A DNA stretch of 64,000 bases from Polaromonas eurypsychrophila (GTDB lineage Bacteria > Pseudomonadota > Gammaproteobacteria > Burkholderiales > Burkholderiaceae_C): contig NZ_BMIG01000004.1 of the NCBI RefSeq assembly GCF_014641715.1, positions 62,001 through 126,000 on the forward strand, given 5' to 3'. Position 1 is the stretch's first letter. Every line of letters begins with the position of its first letter. Shown piece after piece: positions 51,726 through 61,600 of this stretch. A model generated the notes under the pieces. That model searched no databases. It saw only the letters and a program-made list of their open reading frames with translations, and had not been told where the DNA came from. A program made the position numbers and the translations under genes.

Positions 51726-52232
51726 TCAGGCGGACTTGCGCGCCGGCGCACGTTTTTTGGCAGCAGGCTTGGAGGAAACGGGTTTTGCCGTGGGGCGAGG
51801 CGCTGTTTTGGCGGCCGGTTTGCTGGACATCTTCTGCACGTTTTTATTCAACTCGTCGATGCGCGCGATCAGTGCATCCACATCCTTGGCGGAAGGCACG
51901 CCCAGCTTGTTCAGGGCCTTGGCGACCCGTTCTTCAAAAATGGTCTCAAGCTTATCCCACTGGTGACCGGCCTTGGAGGTGATGTCCGTCGCCATGGTGG
52001 CCATCTTGTTGGTGGCGGTGGAGATTTTTTCTTCGGCGACGGCCTGGGTCTTGCGCTGGATGGACAGGCCTTCCTTGACCAGGGTTTCAAACACTTTTCC
52101 GCCTTCTTCCTGGGCCTTGGAGAAGGCGCCCAGGCCAGCGAGCCATATCTGCTGGGCAGACTCCTTGACGGCGCCGGACAGTTGTGGCCCGGATTTTTTG
52201 TCAGCGCTCATTTTTTGCAGTTTTTTGACCAT
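51726..52232 (-). CDS. Phasin (PHA granule-associated protein, PhaI/PhaF type)
   Basis: A 168-residue granule-coat protein. The phasin domain spans about residues 15-130 (SAQQIWLAGLGAFSKAQEEGGKVFETLVKEG, then HQWDKLETIFEERVAKALNKLGVPS). The C-terminal 40 residues are Lys/Ala/Pro-rich (KPAAKTAPRPTAKPV), like the histone-like tail of PhaF that binds DNA and positions granules. A strong caggag Shine-Dalgarno precedes ATG 52232, so the short N-terminal extension of the frame is discarded. It coats polyhydroxyalkanoate inclusions; no PHA synthase gene is in the window. Confidence 0.93.
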   Translation of the reverse strand: MVKKLQKMSADKKSGPQLSGAVKESAQQIWLAGLGAFSKAQEEGGKVFETLVKEGLSIQRKTQAVAEEKISTATNKMATMATDITSKAGHQWDKLETIFEERVAKALNKLGVPSAKDVDALIARIDELNKNVQKMSSKPAAKTAPRPTAKPVSSKPAAKKRAPARKSA

Positions 52233-52429
52233 GGTGGGCTCCTGATGATGGGATGTTGATTGACGCCGCGTTGTGAAGCGACACGTGGTCAAAATATAAG
52301 CCCAGTTGGGTGACCAGGTTTAGGTGGGGGCTCCTAGAAGCCGGGGGTGCGCGGGTTTCTGCTGACCGGTGCGCAGCGGGGCTTGCGCAAGAATCAGCCT
52401 TGGTTCAGAGTTGTCTAGCGGAGAACACA

Positions 52430-54427
52430 ATGCAGTATTTCGTCACGGGAGCCACGGGCTTCATCGGCAAGCGCCTGGTCAAGAAGCTTCTTGAGCGCAA
52501 GGGGGCCGTTGTGCACTTCCTGATTCGCAAGGAAAGTGCGGGCAAGGTGGAGGCCTTGCGTGAGTACTGGGGTGTGAGTGCGGCCAGAGCCATTCCCGTG
52601 CACGGCGATCTGACGGCCAAAAAACTTGGCGTATCGGCAGAGGACATCAAAAAACTCAAGGGCCAGATTGATCACTTGTATCACCTCGCCGCCGTGTACG
52701 ACCTGAGTGCCGACGAGGAAAGCCAGATTGCGGTCAATGTCGAAGGCACGCGTTATACCGTCGAATTTTCGAAAACGATTGACGCCGGACACTTTCACCA
52801 CGTCAGCTCGATTGCGGCGGCCGGGTTGTATGAAGGTGTGTTCCGCGAGGATATGTTCGAGGAGGCCGAGAACTACGAACATCCCTACTTCATGACCAAA
52901 CATGAGAGTGAAAAAATCGTTCGCAAGGAATGCAAGGTCCCTTGGACGGTGTTCAGGCCCGCGATGGTGGTGGGCGACAGCACGACCGGCGAGATGGACA
53001 AGATCGACGGGCCTTACTATTTTTTCAAGCTGATCCAGCGCATGCGCCAGTTGTTGCCGCCCTGGATGCCGGCGGTGGGCCTGGAGGGTGGCCGCATCAA
53101 CATTGTGCCGGTCGATTTTGTGGTTGATGCGCTGGATGTCATCAGCCACAAGACCAGCATCGCGAAAAAGTGCTTTCACTTGGTGGACCCGGTGGGCTAC
53201 CGTGTCGGCGATGTGCTGGACATCTTCAGCCGCGCGGCCCACGCGCCCAAGATGAACCTTTTCGTGAACGCCGCTTTGCTGGGCTTCATCCCGCGAGGTG
53301 TGAAGAAAAGCCTGATGGCCCTGGCGCCAGTCCGGCGTGTGCGCAATGCGATCATGGCCGATCTGGGCTTGCCCGAGGACATGCTGACCTTTGTCAACTA
53401 CCCGACCCGTTTTGACTGTCGCGAAACGCTGGCCGCTCTGAAGGGTTCTGGCGTCGAGTGCCCCAACCTTAAGGACTACGCCTGGCGCGTCTGGGACTAT
53501 TGGGAGCGGCACCTGGACCCGGATCTGCACATTGACCGCTCGCTCAGAGGCACAGTCAACGGCAAAGTCGTGCTGATCACCGGCGGCTCCTCAGGCATCG
53601 GCCTGGCAGCGGCGCACAAATTTGCCGAAGCCGGCGCTATCACCATCATCTGCGGCCGTGACCAGGACAAGCTCGACGAGGCCTGCAAGGAGGCCAGCGC
53701 CAAGGGGTATCACTTCATCGCCTACCCGGCCGACATTGCCGACATGGCCGATTGCGACCGTTTTGTGCAAACGCTGATTGCCAATCACGGAAGTGTTGAC
53801 TTTCTTATTAACAATGCGGGCCGCTCGATCCGCCGTGCGATCGAGGCCAGCTACGACCGCTTCCATGACTTCGAGCGCACCATGCAGCTTAACTATTTTG
53901 GCTGCTTGCGCGTCACCATGGGCTTTCTGCCCGGCATGGTTGCCAAACGCAAGGGTCATGTGGTCAACATCAGCTCGATCGGTGTGTTGACCAATGCACC
54001 GCGCTTTTCGGCCTATGTCGCGTCCAAGTCCGCGCTGGACGCCTGGACACGCTGCGCATCCAGTGAATTTGCCGACCAGGGCATCACCTTCACCACCATC
54101 AACATGCCGCTGGTGCGCACACCGATGATTGCGCCGACCAACCTCTACAACAATGTGCCGACGCTAAGCCCTGAAGAAGCTGCTGACCTGGTGGCCCAGG
54201 CCTGCATCTTCAAATCGGTGCGTATTGCCACACGCCTGGGCATCGCCGGTCAGGTGTTGCACGCGTTGTTGCCGCGCGTGGCACAGATTGCGATGAATAC
54301 CAGCTTCCGCATGTTCCCGGATTCATCGGCAGCCAAGGGTGCGAAGCCGGGGGACAAACCGGTCAAGCAAACTTTGTCACCCGAGGCCGTGGCCTTGCAG
54401 CAGATGATGCGCGGAATTCATTTCTAA
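52430..54427 (+). CDS. Two-domain fatty acyl-CoA reductase (alcohol-forming type)
   Basis: A 665-residue protein of two fused short-chain-dehydrogenase domains. The N-terminal one (residues 1-370) is a fatty-acyl reductase/NAD_binding_4 domain with TGATGFIG at 6-13, HHVSS at 123-127 and the catalytic Tyr153/Lys157. The C-terminal SDR (from about 375) has TGGSSGIG at 384-391, NISS at 513-516 and Tyr529/Lys533. The whole sequence closely resembles, from memory, the roughly 660-residue Marinobacter reductase that takes fatty acyl-CoA to fatty alcohol in two steps. Motifs IVPVDFVVDALD, YPTRFDCRETL and DYWERHLDPDL are shared. Both active sites look intact. With the WS/DGAT gene it would support wax-ester formation. 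Confidence 0.9.
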   Translation: MQYFVTGATGFIGKRLVKKLLERKGAVVHFLIRKESAGKVEALREYWGVSAARAIPVHGDLTAKKLGVSAEDIKKLKGQIDHLYHLAAVYDLSADEESQIAVNVEGTRYTVEFSKTIDAGHFHHVSSIAAAGLYEGVFREDMFEEAENYEHPYFMTKHESEKIVRKECKVPWTVFRPAMVVGDSTTGEMDKIDGPYYFFKLIQRMRQLLPPWMPAVGLEGGRINIVPVDFVVDALDVISHKTSIAKKCFHLVDPVGYRVGDVLDIFSRAAHAPKMNLFVNAALLGFIPRGVKKSLMALAPVRRVRNAIMADLGLPEDMLTFVNYPTRFDCRETLAALKGSGVECPNLKDYAWRVWDYWERHLDPDLHIDRSLRGTVNGKVVLITGGSSGIGLAAAHKFAEAGAITIICGRDQDKLDEACKEASAKGYHFIAYPADIADMADCDRFVQTLIANHGSVDFLINNAGRSIRRAIEASYDRFHDFERTMQLNYFGCLRVTMGFLPGMVAKRKGHVVNISSIGVLTNAPRFSAYVASKSALDAWTRCASSEFADQGITFTTINMPLVRTPMIAPTNLYNNVPTLSPEEAADLVAQACIFKSVRIATRLGIAGQVLHALLPRVAQIAMNTSFRMFPDSSAAKGAKPGDKPVKQTLSPEAVALQQMMRGIHF

Positions 54428-54479
54428 GCACTGACTTACATGGCACTATTGTTGGAAGAATGACTTCTGCATCAAAAAG

Positions 54480-54830
54480 TTATTTAATTAGAAAATCTTC
54501 CTTGCTATAACCAGCCGACAGATATGCCGCCAGCCAGCTTGGCGTCTTGCCACGTCCGGTCCAGGTTTTACCATCGGACGGGTCCTGATATTTCGGCGCA
54601 ACGGTTGAACGTTTGTCGCCCACTGGCCGGGGCTCTTTGCGTGTTATCGCTTTCTTCCCTGCGAGGCCCAAGTCGGCCAATGTAAGCTGATGCAATTTAA
54701 TCAGCTCTTTGGCTGACGCGATGGCTTGTACACGTTCATTGCTTTTCTGTTGCGCCAATATCTTGCGCAGTTCATCGACTCTGGCTTCGGCTTGATTAAT
54801 TTGCTGTTGTAGCTCATTCACGGTGGACAT
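54480..54830 (-). CDS. H-NS family nucleoid-associated protein
   Basis: A 116-residue H-NS/MvaT-like silencer. The N-terminal coiled coil (residues 4-50, VNELQQQINQAEARVDELRKILAQ) is for oligomerisation. A linker and the C-terminal DNA-binding domain follow, with KTWTGRGKTPSWLAAYL, the conserved (W)TGRGxxPxWL minor-groove-binding core. The start at 54830 opens on the coiled coil. The gene is noticeably A+T-richer than the left part of the window and sits at the edge of the polysaccharide locus, so it may silence that locus. Confidence 0.92.
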   Translation of the reverse strand: MSTVNELQQQINQAEARVDELRKILAQQKSNERVQAIASAKELIKLHQLTLADLGLAGKKAITRKEPRPVGDKRSTVAPKYQDPSDGKTWTGRGKTPSWLAAYLSAGYSKEDFLIK

Positions 54831-55071
54831 TAAAATTGGCCCTCTAAAATAACGCGTTGAGTAATCAGATGCGTTGGTCAAAATTAACTGGGATTGTAAG
54901 TCGCATTAAATCATTTGTTGAATCGGACTTAAGTGAATTTAGAATGGCGGCTCACTCGCCATCAAATAGCGCAGGTTGAATAACTCCAAACTCGCTCAAT
55001 GGAATCTGGTTCCGCCGCCTGGATTGACAGCATTGCGTTAGCTTCGAATAAATATCATGCCGGATCCACAT

Positions 55072-55974
55072 ATGAAAATTCTCCTCCTTGGAAAAAGTGG
55101 TCAAGTTGGATGGGAACTGCAACGCAGTCTGGCGCCTCTGGGTGAGGTGATGGCAATCGATCGCAACAACCAGGACTTGTGTGGCGACCTGACGAACCTT
55201 GATGGCTTGGCCCAAACCGTGCGGCTACTGCGCCCTGCCCTCATTGTCAACGCTGCCGCCTATACCGCAGTGGACAGGGCCGAAAGCGAGCCCGAGCTGG
55301 CTCGTGTTATCAACGCCACCGCCCCCGGCGTGCTGGCGCTGGAAGCGCAGAAGTTGGGCGCTTGGCTGGTGCACTATTCCACTGACTACGTATTTGACGG
55401 CAGCGGAACCCGGCCCTGGGCGGAGACCGACGCCCCTGCCCCGCTTAACGTTTACGGCCACACCAAGCTGGAAGGTGAGCAACACATCGTCGAACTTTGC
55501 CAAAAACACCTGATCTTCCGCACCTGCTGGGTCTATGCCTCTCGCGGTGGTAACTTCCCCAGAACCATCTTGCGACTGGCTCGGGAGCAAGAGCGCTTGA
55601 CCGTGATTGACGACCAGTTTGGTGCTCCCACCGGGGCTGAGTTGCTGGCCGACGTAACCGCCCACGCCATCCGCCAGGTCATGCGGCCGGCTCAGCAGTG
55701 CCCCGCAGGCGCTGGCATCTATCATCTGGCCGCCAGCGGGGAAACAACTTGGCATGGCTACGCAAATCACGTGGTTCGTCAAGCAGGTAAGGGGACGAAA
55801 GCTACTGAAACAATAGCAAAGGAGATGGTCCCAGTGGCCAGCAGTGCTTTCCTCACGCCTGCGCGGCGCCCTCACAATTCGCGCTTGAACACCGCCAAGC
55901 TGAAAGCTACTTTCGGCCTGACTCTGCCTCCTTGGGAGTACGGGGTGAACCGCATGCTGGCTGAGATTTTTTGA
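55072..55974 (+). CDS. rfbD: dTDP-4-dehydrorhamnose reductase RmlD
   Basis: A 300-residue extended SDR reducing dTDP-4-keto-L-rhamnose to dTDP-L-rhamnose. Cofactor loop LLLGKSGQVGWELQRSL, then NAAAYTAVDRAE, and the catalytic region STDYVFDGSGTRPWAE with VYGHTKLEGE (Tyr/Lys). The substrate-binding FRTCWVYASRGGNFPRTILRLA is normal. ATG 55072 is preferred to 55057. The rhamnose genes rmlA and rmlB are not in the window and rmlC is broken 1.7 kb downstream, so rhamnose synthesis would need other copies. Confidence 0.95.
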   Translation: MKILLLGKSGQVGWELQRSLAPLGEVMAIDRNNQDLCGDLTNLDGLAQTVRLLRPALIVNAAAYTAVDRAESEPELARVINATAPGVLALEAQKLGAWLVHYSTDYVFDGSGTRPWAETDAPAPLNVYGHTKLEGEQHIVELCQKHLIFRTCWVYASRGGNFPRTILRLAREQERLTVIDDQFGAPTGAELLADVTAHAIRQVMRPAQQCPAGAGIYHLAASGETTWHGYANHVVRQAGKGTKATETIAKEMVPVASSAFLTPARRPHNSRLNTAKLKATFGLTLPPWEYGVNRMLAEIF

Positions 55975-56227
55975 GCGCAGGACGAGAGGCATGACTTGGC
56001 CCAGACGCATCTCGTTGAAGGGTAGTCAGCTTCGGAGTGAGTGGCTCAAAACGGCGAGTTCGGGCGCAGTCATTCTTCCATGGGCCATACGATTTAATTG
56101 ACAAGTGGGCAGGTACGTAGAATAACCGAGTGGCGACATGGCCTCGCAACTAACTGAGTCAACGGAATCCATGGAAGAAAATCATAGCCCCATCAGCTCA
56201 GGTATCCACCGCGAGCAGGATGAAGTC
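55975..56227. other. Gap between rmlD and the IS remnant
   Basis: About 250 bp with no open frame of interest, Shine-Dalgarno or hairpin that I can support. It is probably residual sequence separated from the rhamnose genes by the insertion. Confidence 0.4.
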
Positions 56228-56292
56228 TGATCTTGCCCCCGAAAAACGTACTCCATAGCTGATGGTCCAATTCAGCAATTGGAGAATGAGAA

Positions 56293-56577
56293 ATGAGCAA
56301 GAGAAAAGACGGACAGGCCCGGGGCAAGTGCACCCTGGAATTCAAGCTGGAGGCGATGCGCCTGGTCGAGGGTGTGCAAGCCGTGCCTGTGACGGCCAGG
56401 ATCCTGGGTGTGCCGGTGCAGACGCTGGGCAACTGGGTGAGGCTCAGCGAGAAAGGCCAACCCAAGGGCGCAGGCGATAAGCCGGTGAGTGTCGAGCAGA
56501 TGGAGCTGGCGCGCGTGACGATGGAGCGCGACATTCTAAAAAAAGCGACGGCGAACTTCGCGCGGGAAGCCCCGTGA
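56293..56577 (+). CDS. IS3-family transposase OrfA
   Basis: A 94-residue helix-turn-helix protein: TLEFKLEAMRLVEGVQAVPVTARILGVPVQTLGNWVRLSEKGQ is the typical OrfA DNA-binding region, followed by a leucine-zipper-like C-terminus (QMELARVTMERDILKKATANFA). OrfA is the N-terminal part of the transposase, normally fused to OrfB by programmed frameshifting. Here it is intact, but OrfB downstream is not, so it is probably non-functional for transposition. The orfB start overlaps by 4 bp (GTGA). Confidence 0.88.
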   Translation: MSKRKDGQARGKCTLEFKLEAMRLVEGVQAVPVTARILGVPVQTLGNWVRLSEKGQPKGAGDKPVSVEQMELARVTMERDILKKATANFAREAP

Positions 56578-57600
56578 AGTACGCCTGGATAGCCAGGCAC
56601 AAGGCCCTGTGGCCCGTCACGCTGGCCTGCAAGGTGCTGGGCGTCAGCGCCATGGCTACTTCGAGCACTGGCGACGCAAGGACGCCGGCAAGCCCAGTAA
56701 ACTGGGTGCCAACAAGCGCATCAGCGACGAAGCCTTGCTGGTGCACATCAAGGCCATCCATGCTGAAGTCAGGCAGGAGTATGGCTGGCCCAAGATGTGG
56801 AAAGAGCTGCTGGCCCGAGGAATTCGCGTGGGCAAGGAGCGGGTGAGAAAGCTGATGCAACGCCACGGCATCAAGGCCCGGGGCAAGAGAAAGTTTGTGG
56901 TCACCACCGACGGCAAACACGACTTGCCCATCGCGCCGAATCTGTTGGCACGCAACTTCAGCCCGGCGGCGCCGAACCAGACGTGGAGCAGCGACATCAC
57001 CTACATCGCCACCGATGAGGGCATATTGCACCTGACGGCGATCAATGACCTGTTCACCGCCAGGTGGTGGGCTGGATGCCCAACTGGCCCGCCTGACCAA
57101 GAAAGCTGCTCCCAGGCTTCTCGCTCGTTTCGGTATCGGTCCGCAAACGGCCGCCCCCTTGCTGATAACCGCTGGCGATAATCCCACAAGATTGCACAGT
57201 GAGGCAGCATTGGCGGCGCTTTGCGGAACCAGCCCACTTCAGGCATCCTCTGGGAAGGTTAATCGCCACCGGCCCAATCATGGCGGAGATCGCCAGGCCA
57301 ACAACGCGATGTGGACCATTGCAATGGTTCGCATGCGAAGTGACGCCCGCACCCGGCAAATACGTCGCACGACGCACAGGCGAAGGACTGTCCAAAAAGG
57401 ACCGCCTGAAGGTCGGCAGGCTGTACGGGAGACGGTTTGCCACCCGGCGCGAGGCCATGGACGAGGGGATGGACTGGCTCAATTTGTAAAACCACAAAAG
57501 ATTGCACTCGACGCTGGGCTATGTCAGCCCAATGACGTTTGAGCAACGCTGTCTCGCTGCCCAGCAGCGAGACAGGAAGTCCGCACAATGGGCAGTCTAT
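56574..57600 (+). pseudogene. IS3-family transposase OrfB, frameshifted and interrupted
   Basis: The OrfB sequence begins MKYAWIARHKALWPVTLACK at GTG 56574 and shifts frame near 56650. It continues as YFEHWRRKDAGKPSKLG through TWSSDITYIATDEG (first catalytic Asp) to DLFT near 57055. It then breaks at an IS110-type insert and resumes near 57397 as LKVGRLYGRRFATRREAMDEGMDWLN, stops at TAA 57487, and ends with HSTLGYVSPMTFEQR in the remnant. The central DDE residues are missing. This is a dead transposase. Confidence 0.82.
57076..57396 (+). mobile_element. IS110-family transposase fragment nested in the IS3 orfB
   Basis: About 105 codons encode FGIGPQTAAPLLITAGDNPTRLHSEAALAALCGTSPLQASSGK and NHGGDRQANNAMWTIAMVRM, the Transposase_20 (C-terminal) domain of IS110-type DEDD transposases. 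A one-base frame change follows near 57358 into YVARRTGEGLSKKD. The N-terminal catalytic domain is absent. The junctions with IS3 sequence near 57076 and 57396 are approximate. Confidence 0.78.
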
Positions 57601-57652
57601 GAGGAGTGGACAACAGGGGCAAGGTCACTTCGCTCTTTCAGCGTTTAAGAAA

Positions 57653-58181
57653 GTGTCCGTTATTTCAGGGGAATCCTACATCATTGAGCCCGAAGTGTTC
57701 GCTGACGCGCGCGGCTTTCTATGAAAGCTTCAACCAGAAAGCCTTCAATCAAGCCACCGGCCTGAACCTTGATTTTGTGCAAGACAATCGCAGTCGCAGA
57801 GGCGTGTTACGCGGTCTGCATTACCAGATTCAGTAACCGCAGGGCAAGCTGGTAAGTGTGCTGCGTGGTGCGGTGTTTGATGTGGTGGTGGATATTCGCA
57901 AATCTTCATCGACGTTTGGCGCGTGGGTCGGCATTGAGCTGATCGAAGAGAACCGCAAGCAGCAATGGGTGCCGCCAGGGTTTGCCCATGGTTTTATAGT
58001 GACCAGCGAGTGGGCCGATTTCGTCTATAAAACGACGGACTATTACGCGCCTGAACATGAGCGCTGTATCCGGTGGAATGACCCCGATCTGGCCATTGCC
58101 TGGCCGCCCAACTTGTTGCCACTGCCTTCCGACAAGGATAACAATGCACCCCTGTTTCGTCGTTGCGAGCTGGCCGGCTGA
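57653..58181 (+). pseudogene. rfbC: dTDP-4-dehydrorhamnose 3,5-epimerase RmlC, inactivated
   Basis: RmlC sequence is recognisable across the region: VSVISGESYIIEPEVFADARGF, then YESFNQKAFNQATGLN, RSRRGVLRGLHYQIQ, and PQGKLVSVLRGAVFDVVVDIR to the C-terminus at 58181. It has a frameshift at about 57718-57722 (after ARGF) and an in-frame TAA at 57834 where CAA would be expected. The 5' end directly adjoins the IS remnant and may have lost its original start. Two independent lesions make this a true pseudogene rather than a single read error. Confidence 0.88.
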
Positions 58182-58227
58182 GCGCAGTCGACAGCCGTCA
58201 AGACGTGTTAGCATCCGCGTTTACTCA

Positions 58228-58599
58228 ATGAACGCCTCCGATTTACCATCCCTCCAAGAAGAGAATCACTTCAAAATCCTGCGCCTTTTGAAGGCCCAGC
58301 CGTACCTTAGCCAGCGCGATCTGACAGACGCGCTGGGCGTGAGTCTTGGTAAAACCAACTACTGTCTCAAAGCCTTGCTCACCAAGGGCTTTATCAAGAT
58401 GCAGAGCTTTCCCAAAAGCCCGAATAAGCTAGCGTATGTCTACGTGCTCTCACCTGTCGGCATTACTGAAAAAGTCGGCCTCACGGTACGTTTTCTGAAG
58501 CTGAAGATTGCCGAATTTAAGAGTCTGGCGCTGGAAATTGAAGCTCTGAAATATGAAATGAACCAGAGCAACCCAAAGCAAATCGTCCCCACTTCATGA
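58228..58599 (+). CDS. MarR-family EPS-associated transcriptional regulator
   Basis: A 123-residue winged-helix protein: HFKILRLLKAQPYLSQRDLTDALGVSLGKTNYCLKALLTKGFIKMQSF is the DNA-binding region, then KLAYVYVLSPVGITEKVGLTVRFLKLKIAEF. This is the pattern of the short MarR-like regulators found with exopolysaccharide loci. The ATG at 58228 is supported by alignment to that pattern; the longer frame upstream lies in rmlC. It precedes the nucleotide-sugar operon by 157 bp and is a likely regulator of it. Confidence 0.9.
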   Translation: MNASDLPSLQEENHFKILRLLKAQPYLSQRDLTDALGVSLGKTNYCLKALLTKGFIKMQSFPKSPNKLAYVYVLSPVGITEKVGLTVRFLKLKIAEFKSLALEIEALKYEMNQSNPKQIVPTS

Positions 58600-58756
58600 C
58601 AAACACAAAAATCACCGCCGGTATTTGTTGCAGCGGCCCGGCTACAAGATTATTGCAGCTATCGCTGAAGCGTTTCTCCAGGCAATCCTCTCATCTGCTT
58701 GATAGGCCTTTAGTCGCGCCTCGTTCAAGTTGCTTCCTGACAACCGTCCAAACGCC

Positions 58757-60052
58757 ATGAATCCAGGCACTCATAAAATTGCTCTCATCGGCTTGGGCTA
58801 TGTCGGCCTCCCGCTGGCTGTTGAGTTTGGTAAACAGCGCGCGGTGTTGGGTTTTGATATTAATGTGGCCCGGATTGCCGAACTGAAGGTCGGGCAAGAC
58901 AGTACCCTCGAAGTGACTTCTGAAGACTTGAATGCGGCAGCTCACCTGTGCTTCAGCAGTGATCCGGATGATCTGAAAGCCTGCCAGATATTCATTGTCA
59001 CCGTGCCCACACCCGTGAACACCGCCAACCGTCCCGACCTGACTCCGCTGGTCAAGGCGAGCGAAACGGTCGGTAAGGCGCTCAAACAAGGTGACATCGT
59101 CATTTACGAATCCACCGTATATCCCGGTGCCACGGAAGAGGTGTGCGTGCCCGTGCTGGAAAAGGTCAGTGGCAAAAAGTTCAATGTCGATTTTTTTTGC
59201 GGCTACAGCCCCGAGCGGATAAACCCTGGCGACAAGGTGAACACTCTCACAAAGATTAAGAAAATCACCAGCGGCAGCACGCCAGAAATCGCTGACACGG
59301 TCGATGCGCTGTATCGCAGTATTATCACCGCCGGTACCCACAAGGCCAGCAGCCTCAAGGTGGCCGAAGCCGCCAAGGTGATTGAAAACACCCAGCGTGA
59401 CCTCAACATTGCTTTGGTCAACGAGCTCTCTGTCATTTTTGAGCGCTTGGGCATCGACACGCTGGATGTGCTTGAAGCCGCAGGCAGCAAATGGAACTTT
59501 CTGCCGTTTCGTCCCGGCCTGGTCGGCGGCCACTGTATCGGTGTCGACCCGTATTACTTGACCCACAAGGCCGAAGAGGTGGGCTATCACCCTCAGGTCA
59601 TTCTTGCCGGGCGCCGCATCAATGACAACATGGCCCGCTACGTGGCGCGCAACACCATCAAGTTAATGCTCAAAAATGGCCTCGATGTGCCGCGGTGCCG
59701 CATTGGTGTGCTTGGCATTACCTTTAAAGAAAACTGCCCCGACATTCGTAACAGCAAGGTCGCCGATATGGTGCGCGAGTTCGAAGCGTGGGGCGCCACC
59801 GTGGTGGTGGCCGACCCCTGGGCCAGTGTCAAGGAGGTAGCGCATGAATACGGCCTGCTGTTGGGTACTATTGACGCAGCCAATCCAGTAGATGCGTTGG
59901 TGGTGGCGGTCGGGCACAACCAATACCGTCATGCCACACCGGCCGAACTGCGTGCGCTGTGCCGAGGTCCCAGGCCGGTGCTGGCCGACGTGAAGAGTTT
60001 GATCGATCGCCACGAAGCCGCCGCAGCCGGCTTTACCGTCTTCCGTTTGTAG
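58757..60052 (+). CDS. UDP-N-acetylglucosamine 6-dehydrogenase (TviB/WbpA type)
   Basis: A 431-residue UDP-sugar dehydrogenase that oxidises the C6 hydroxyl of a UDP-HexNAc to a carboxylate with two NAD+. Dinucleotide loop IALIGLGYVGLPLAVEFGK, then VPTPVNTANRPDLTPL, YESTVYPGATEEVCVP, and the catalytic Cys in GGHCIGVDPYYLTHKAE. The C-terminal UDP-binding domain has GITFKENCPDIRNSKV. The close relationship to TviB/WbpO/WbpA cannot be split by eye, but the following WbpB-D-E-like genes favour UDP-GlcNAc as substrate. It is first in the operon (13-bp gap to the next gene). Confidence 0.92.
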   Translation: MNPGTHKIALIGLGYVGLPLAVEFGKQRAVLGFDINVARIAELKVGQDSTLEVTSEDLNAAAHLCFSSDPDDLKACQIFIVTVPTPVNTANRPDLTPLVKASETVGKALKQGDIVIYESTVYPGATEEVCVPVLEKVSGKKFNVDFFCGYSPERINPGDKVNTLTKIKKITSGSTPEIADTVDALYRSIITAGTHKASSLKVAEAAKVIENTQRDLNIALVNELSVIFERLGIDTLDVLEAAGSKWNFLPFRPGLVGGHCIGVDPYYLTHKAEEVGYHPQVILAGRRINDNMARYVARNTIKLMLKNGLDVPRCRIGVLGITFKENCPDIRNSKVADMVREFEAWGATVVVADPWASVKEVAHEYGLLLGTIDAANPVDALVVAVGHNQYRHATPAELRALCRGPRPVLADVKSLIDRHEAAAAGFTVFRL

Positions 60053-61587
<1,535 letters not shown>

Positions 61588-61600
61588 AGATCGGAAAAGA

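Larger units (their letters stand above)
56228..57627 (+). mobile_element. Decayed IS3-family insertion sequence with a nested IS110-type fragment
   Basis: The left end tgatcttgcccccga (56228-56242) and the right end acaggggcaaggtca (57613-57627) match as inverted repeats at 12 of 15 positions. Inside are an IS3 orfA, a frameshifted orfB 5' part, a foreign IS110-type transposase segment, then the orfB 3' part. No clear target duplication flanks it. Loss of the central catalytic part of orfB means it cannot transpose by itself. Confidence 0.75.

Noticed and set aside
55795-55815. Segment agctactgaaacaatagcaa in rmlD as another short-repeat copy
   Set aside because: Only a weak match to the first half of the family, and RmlD reads normally through it.
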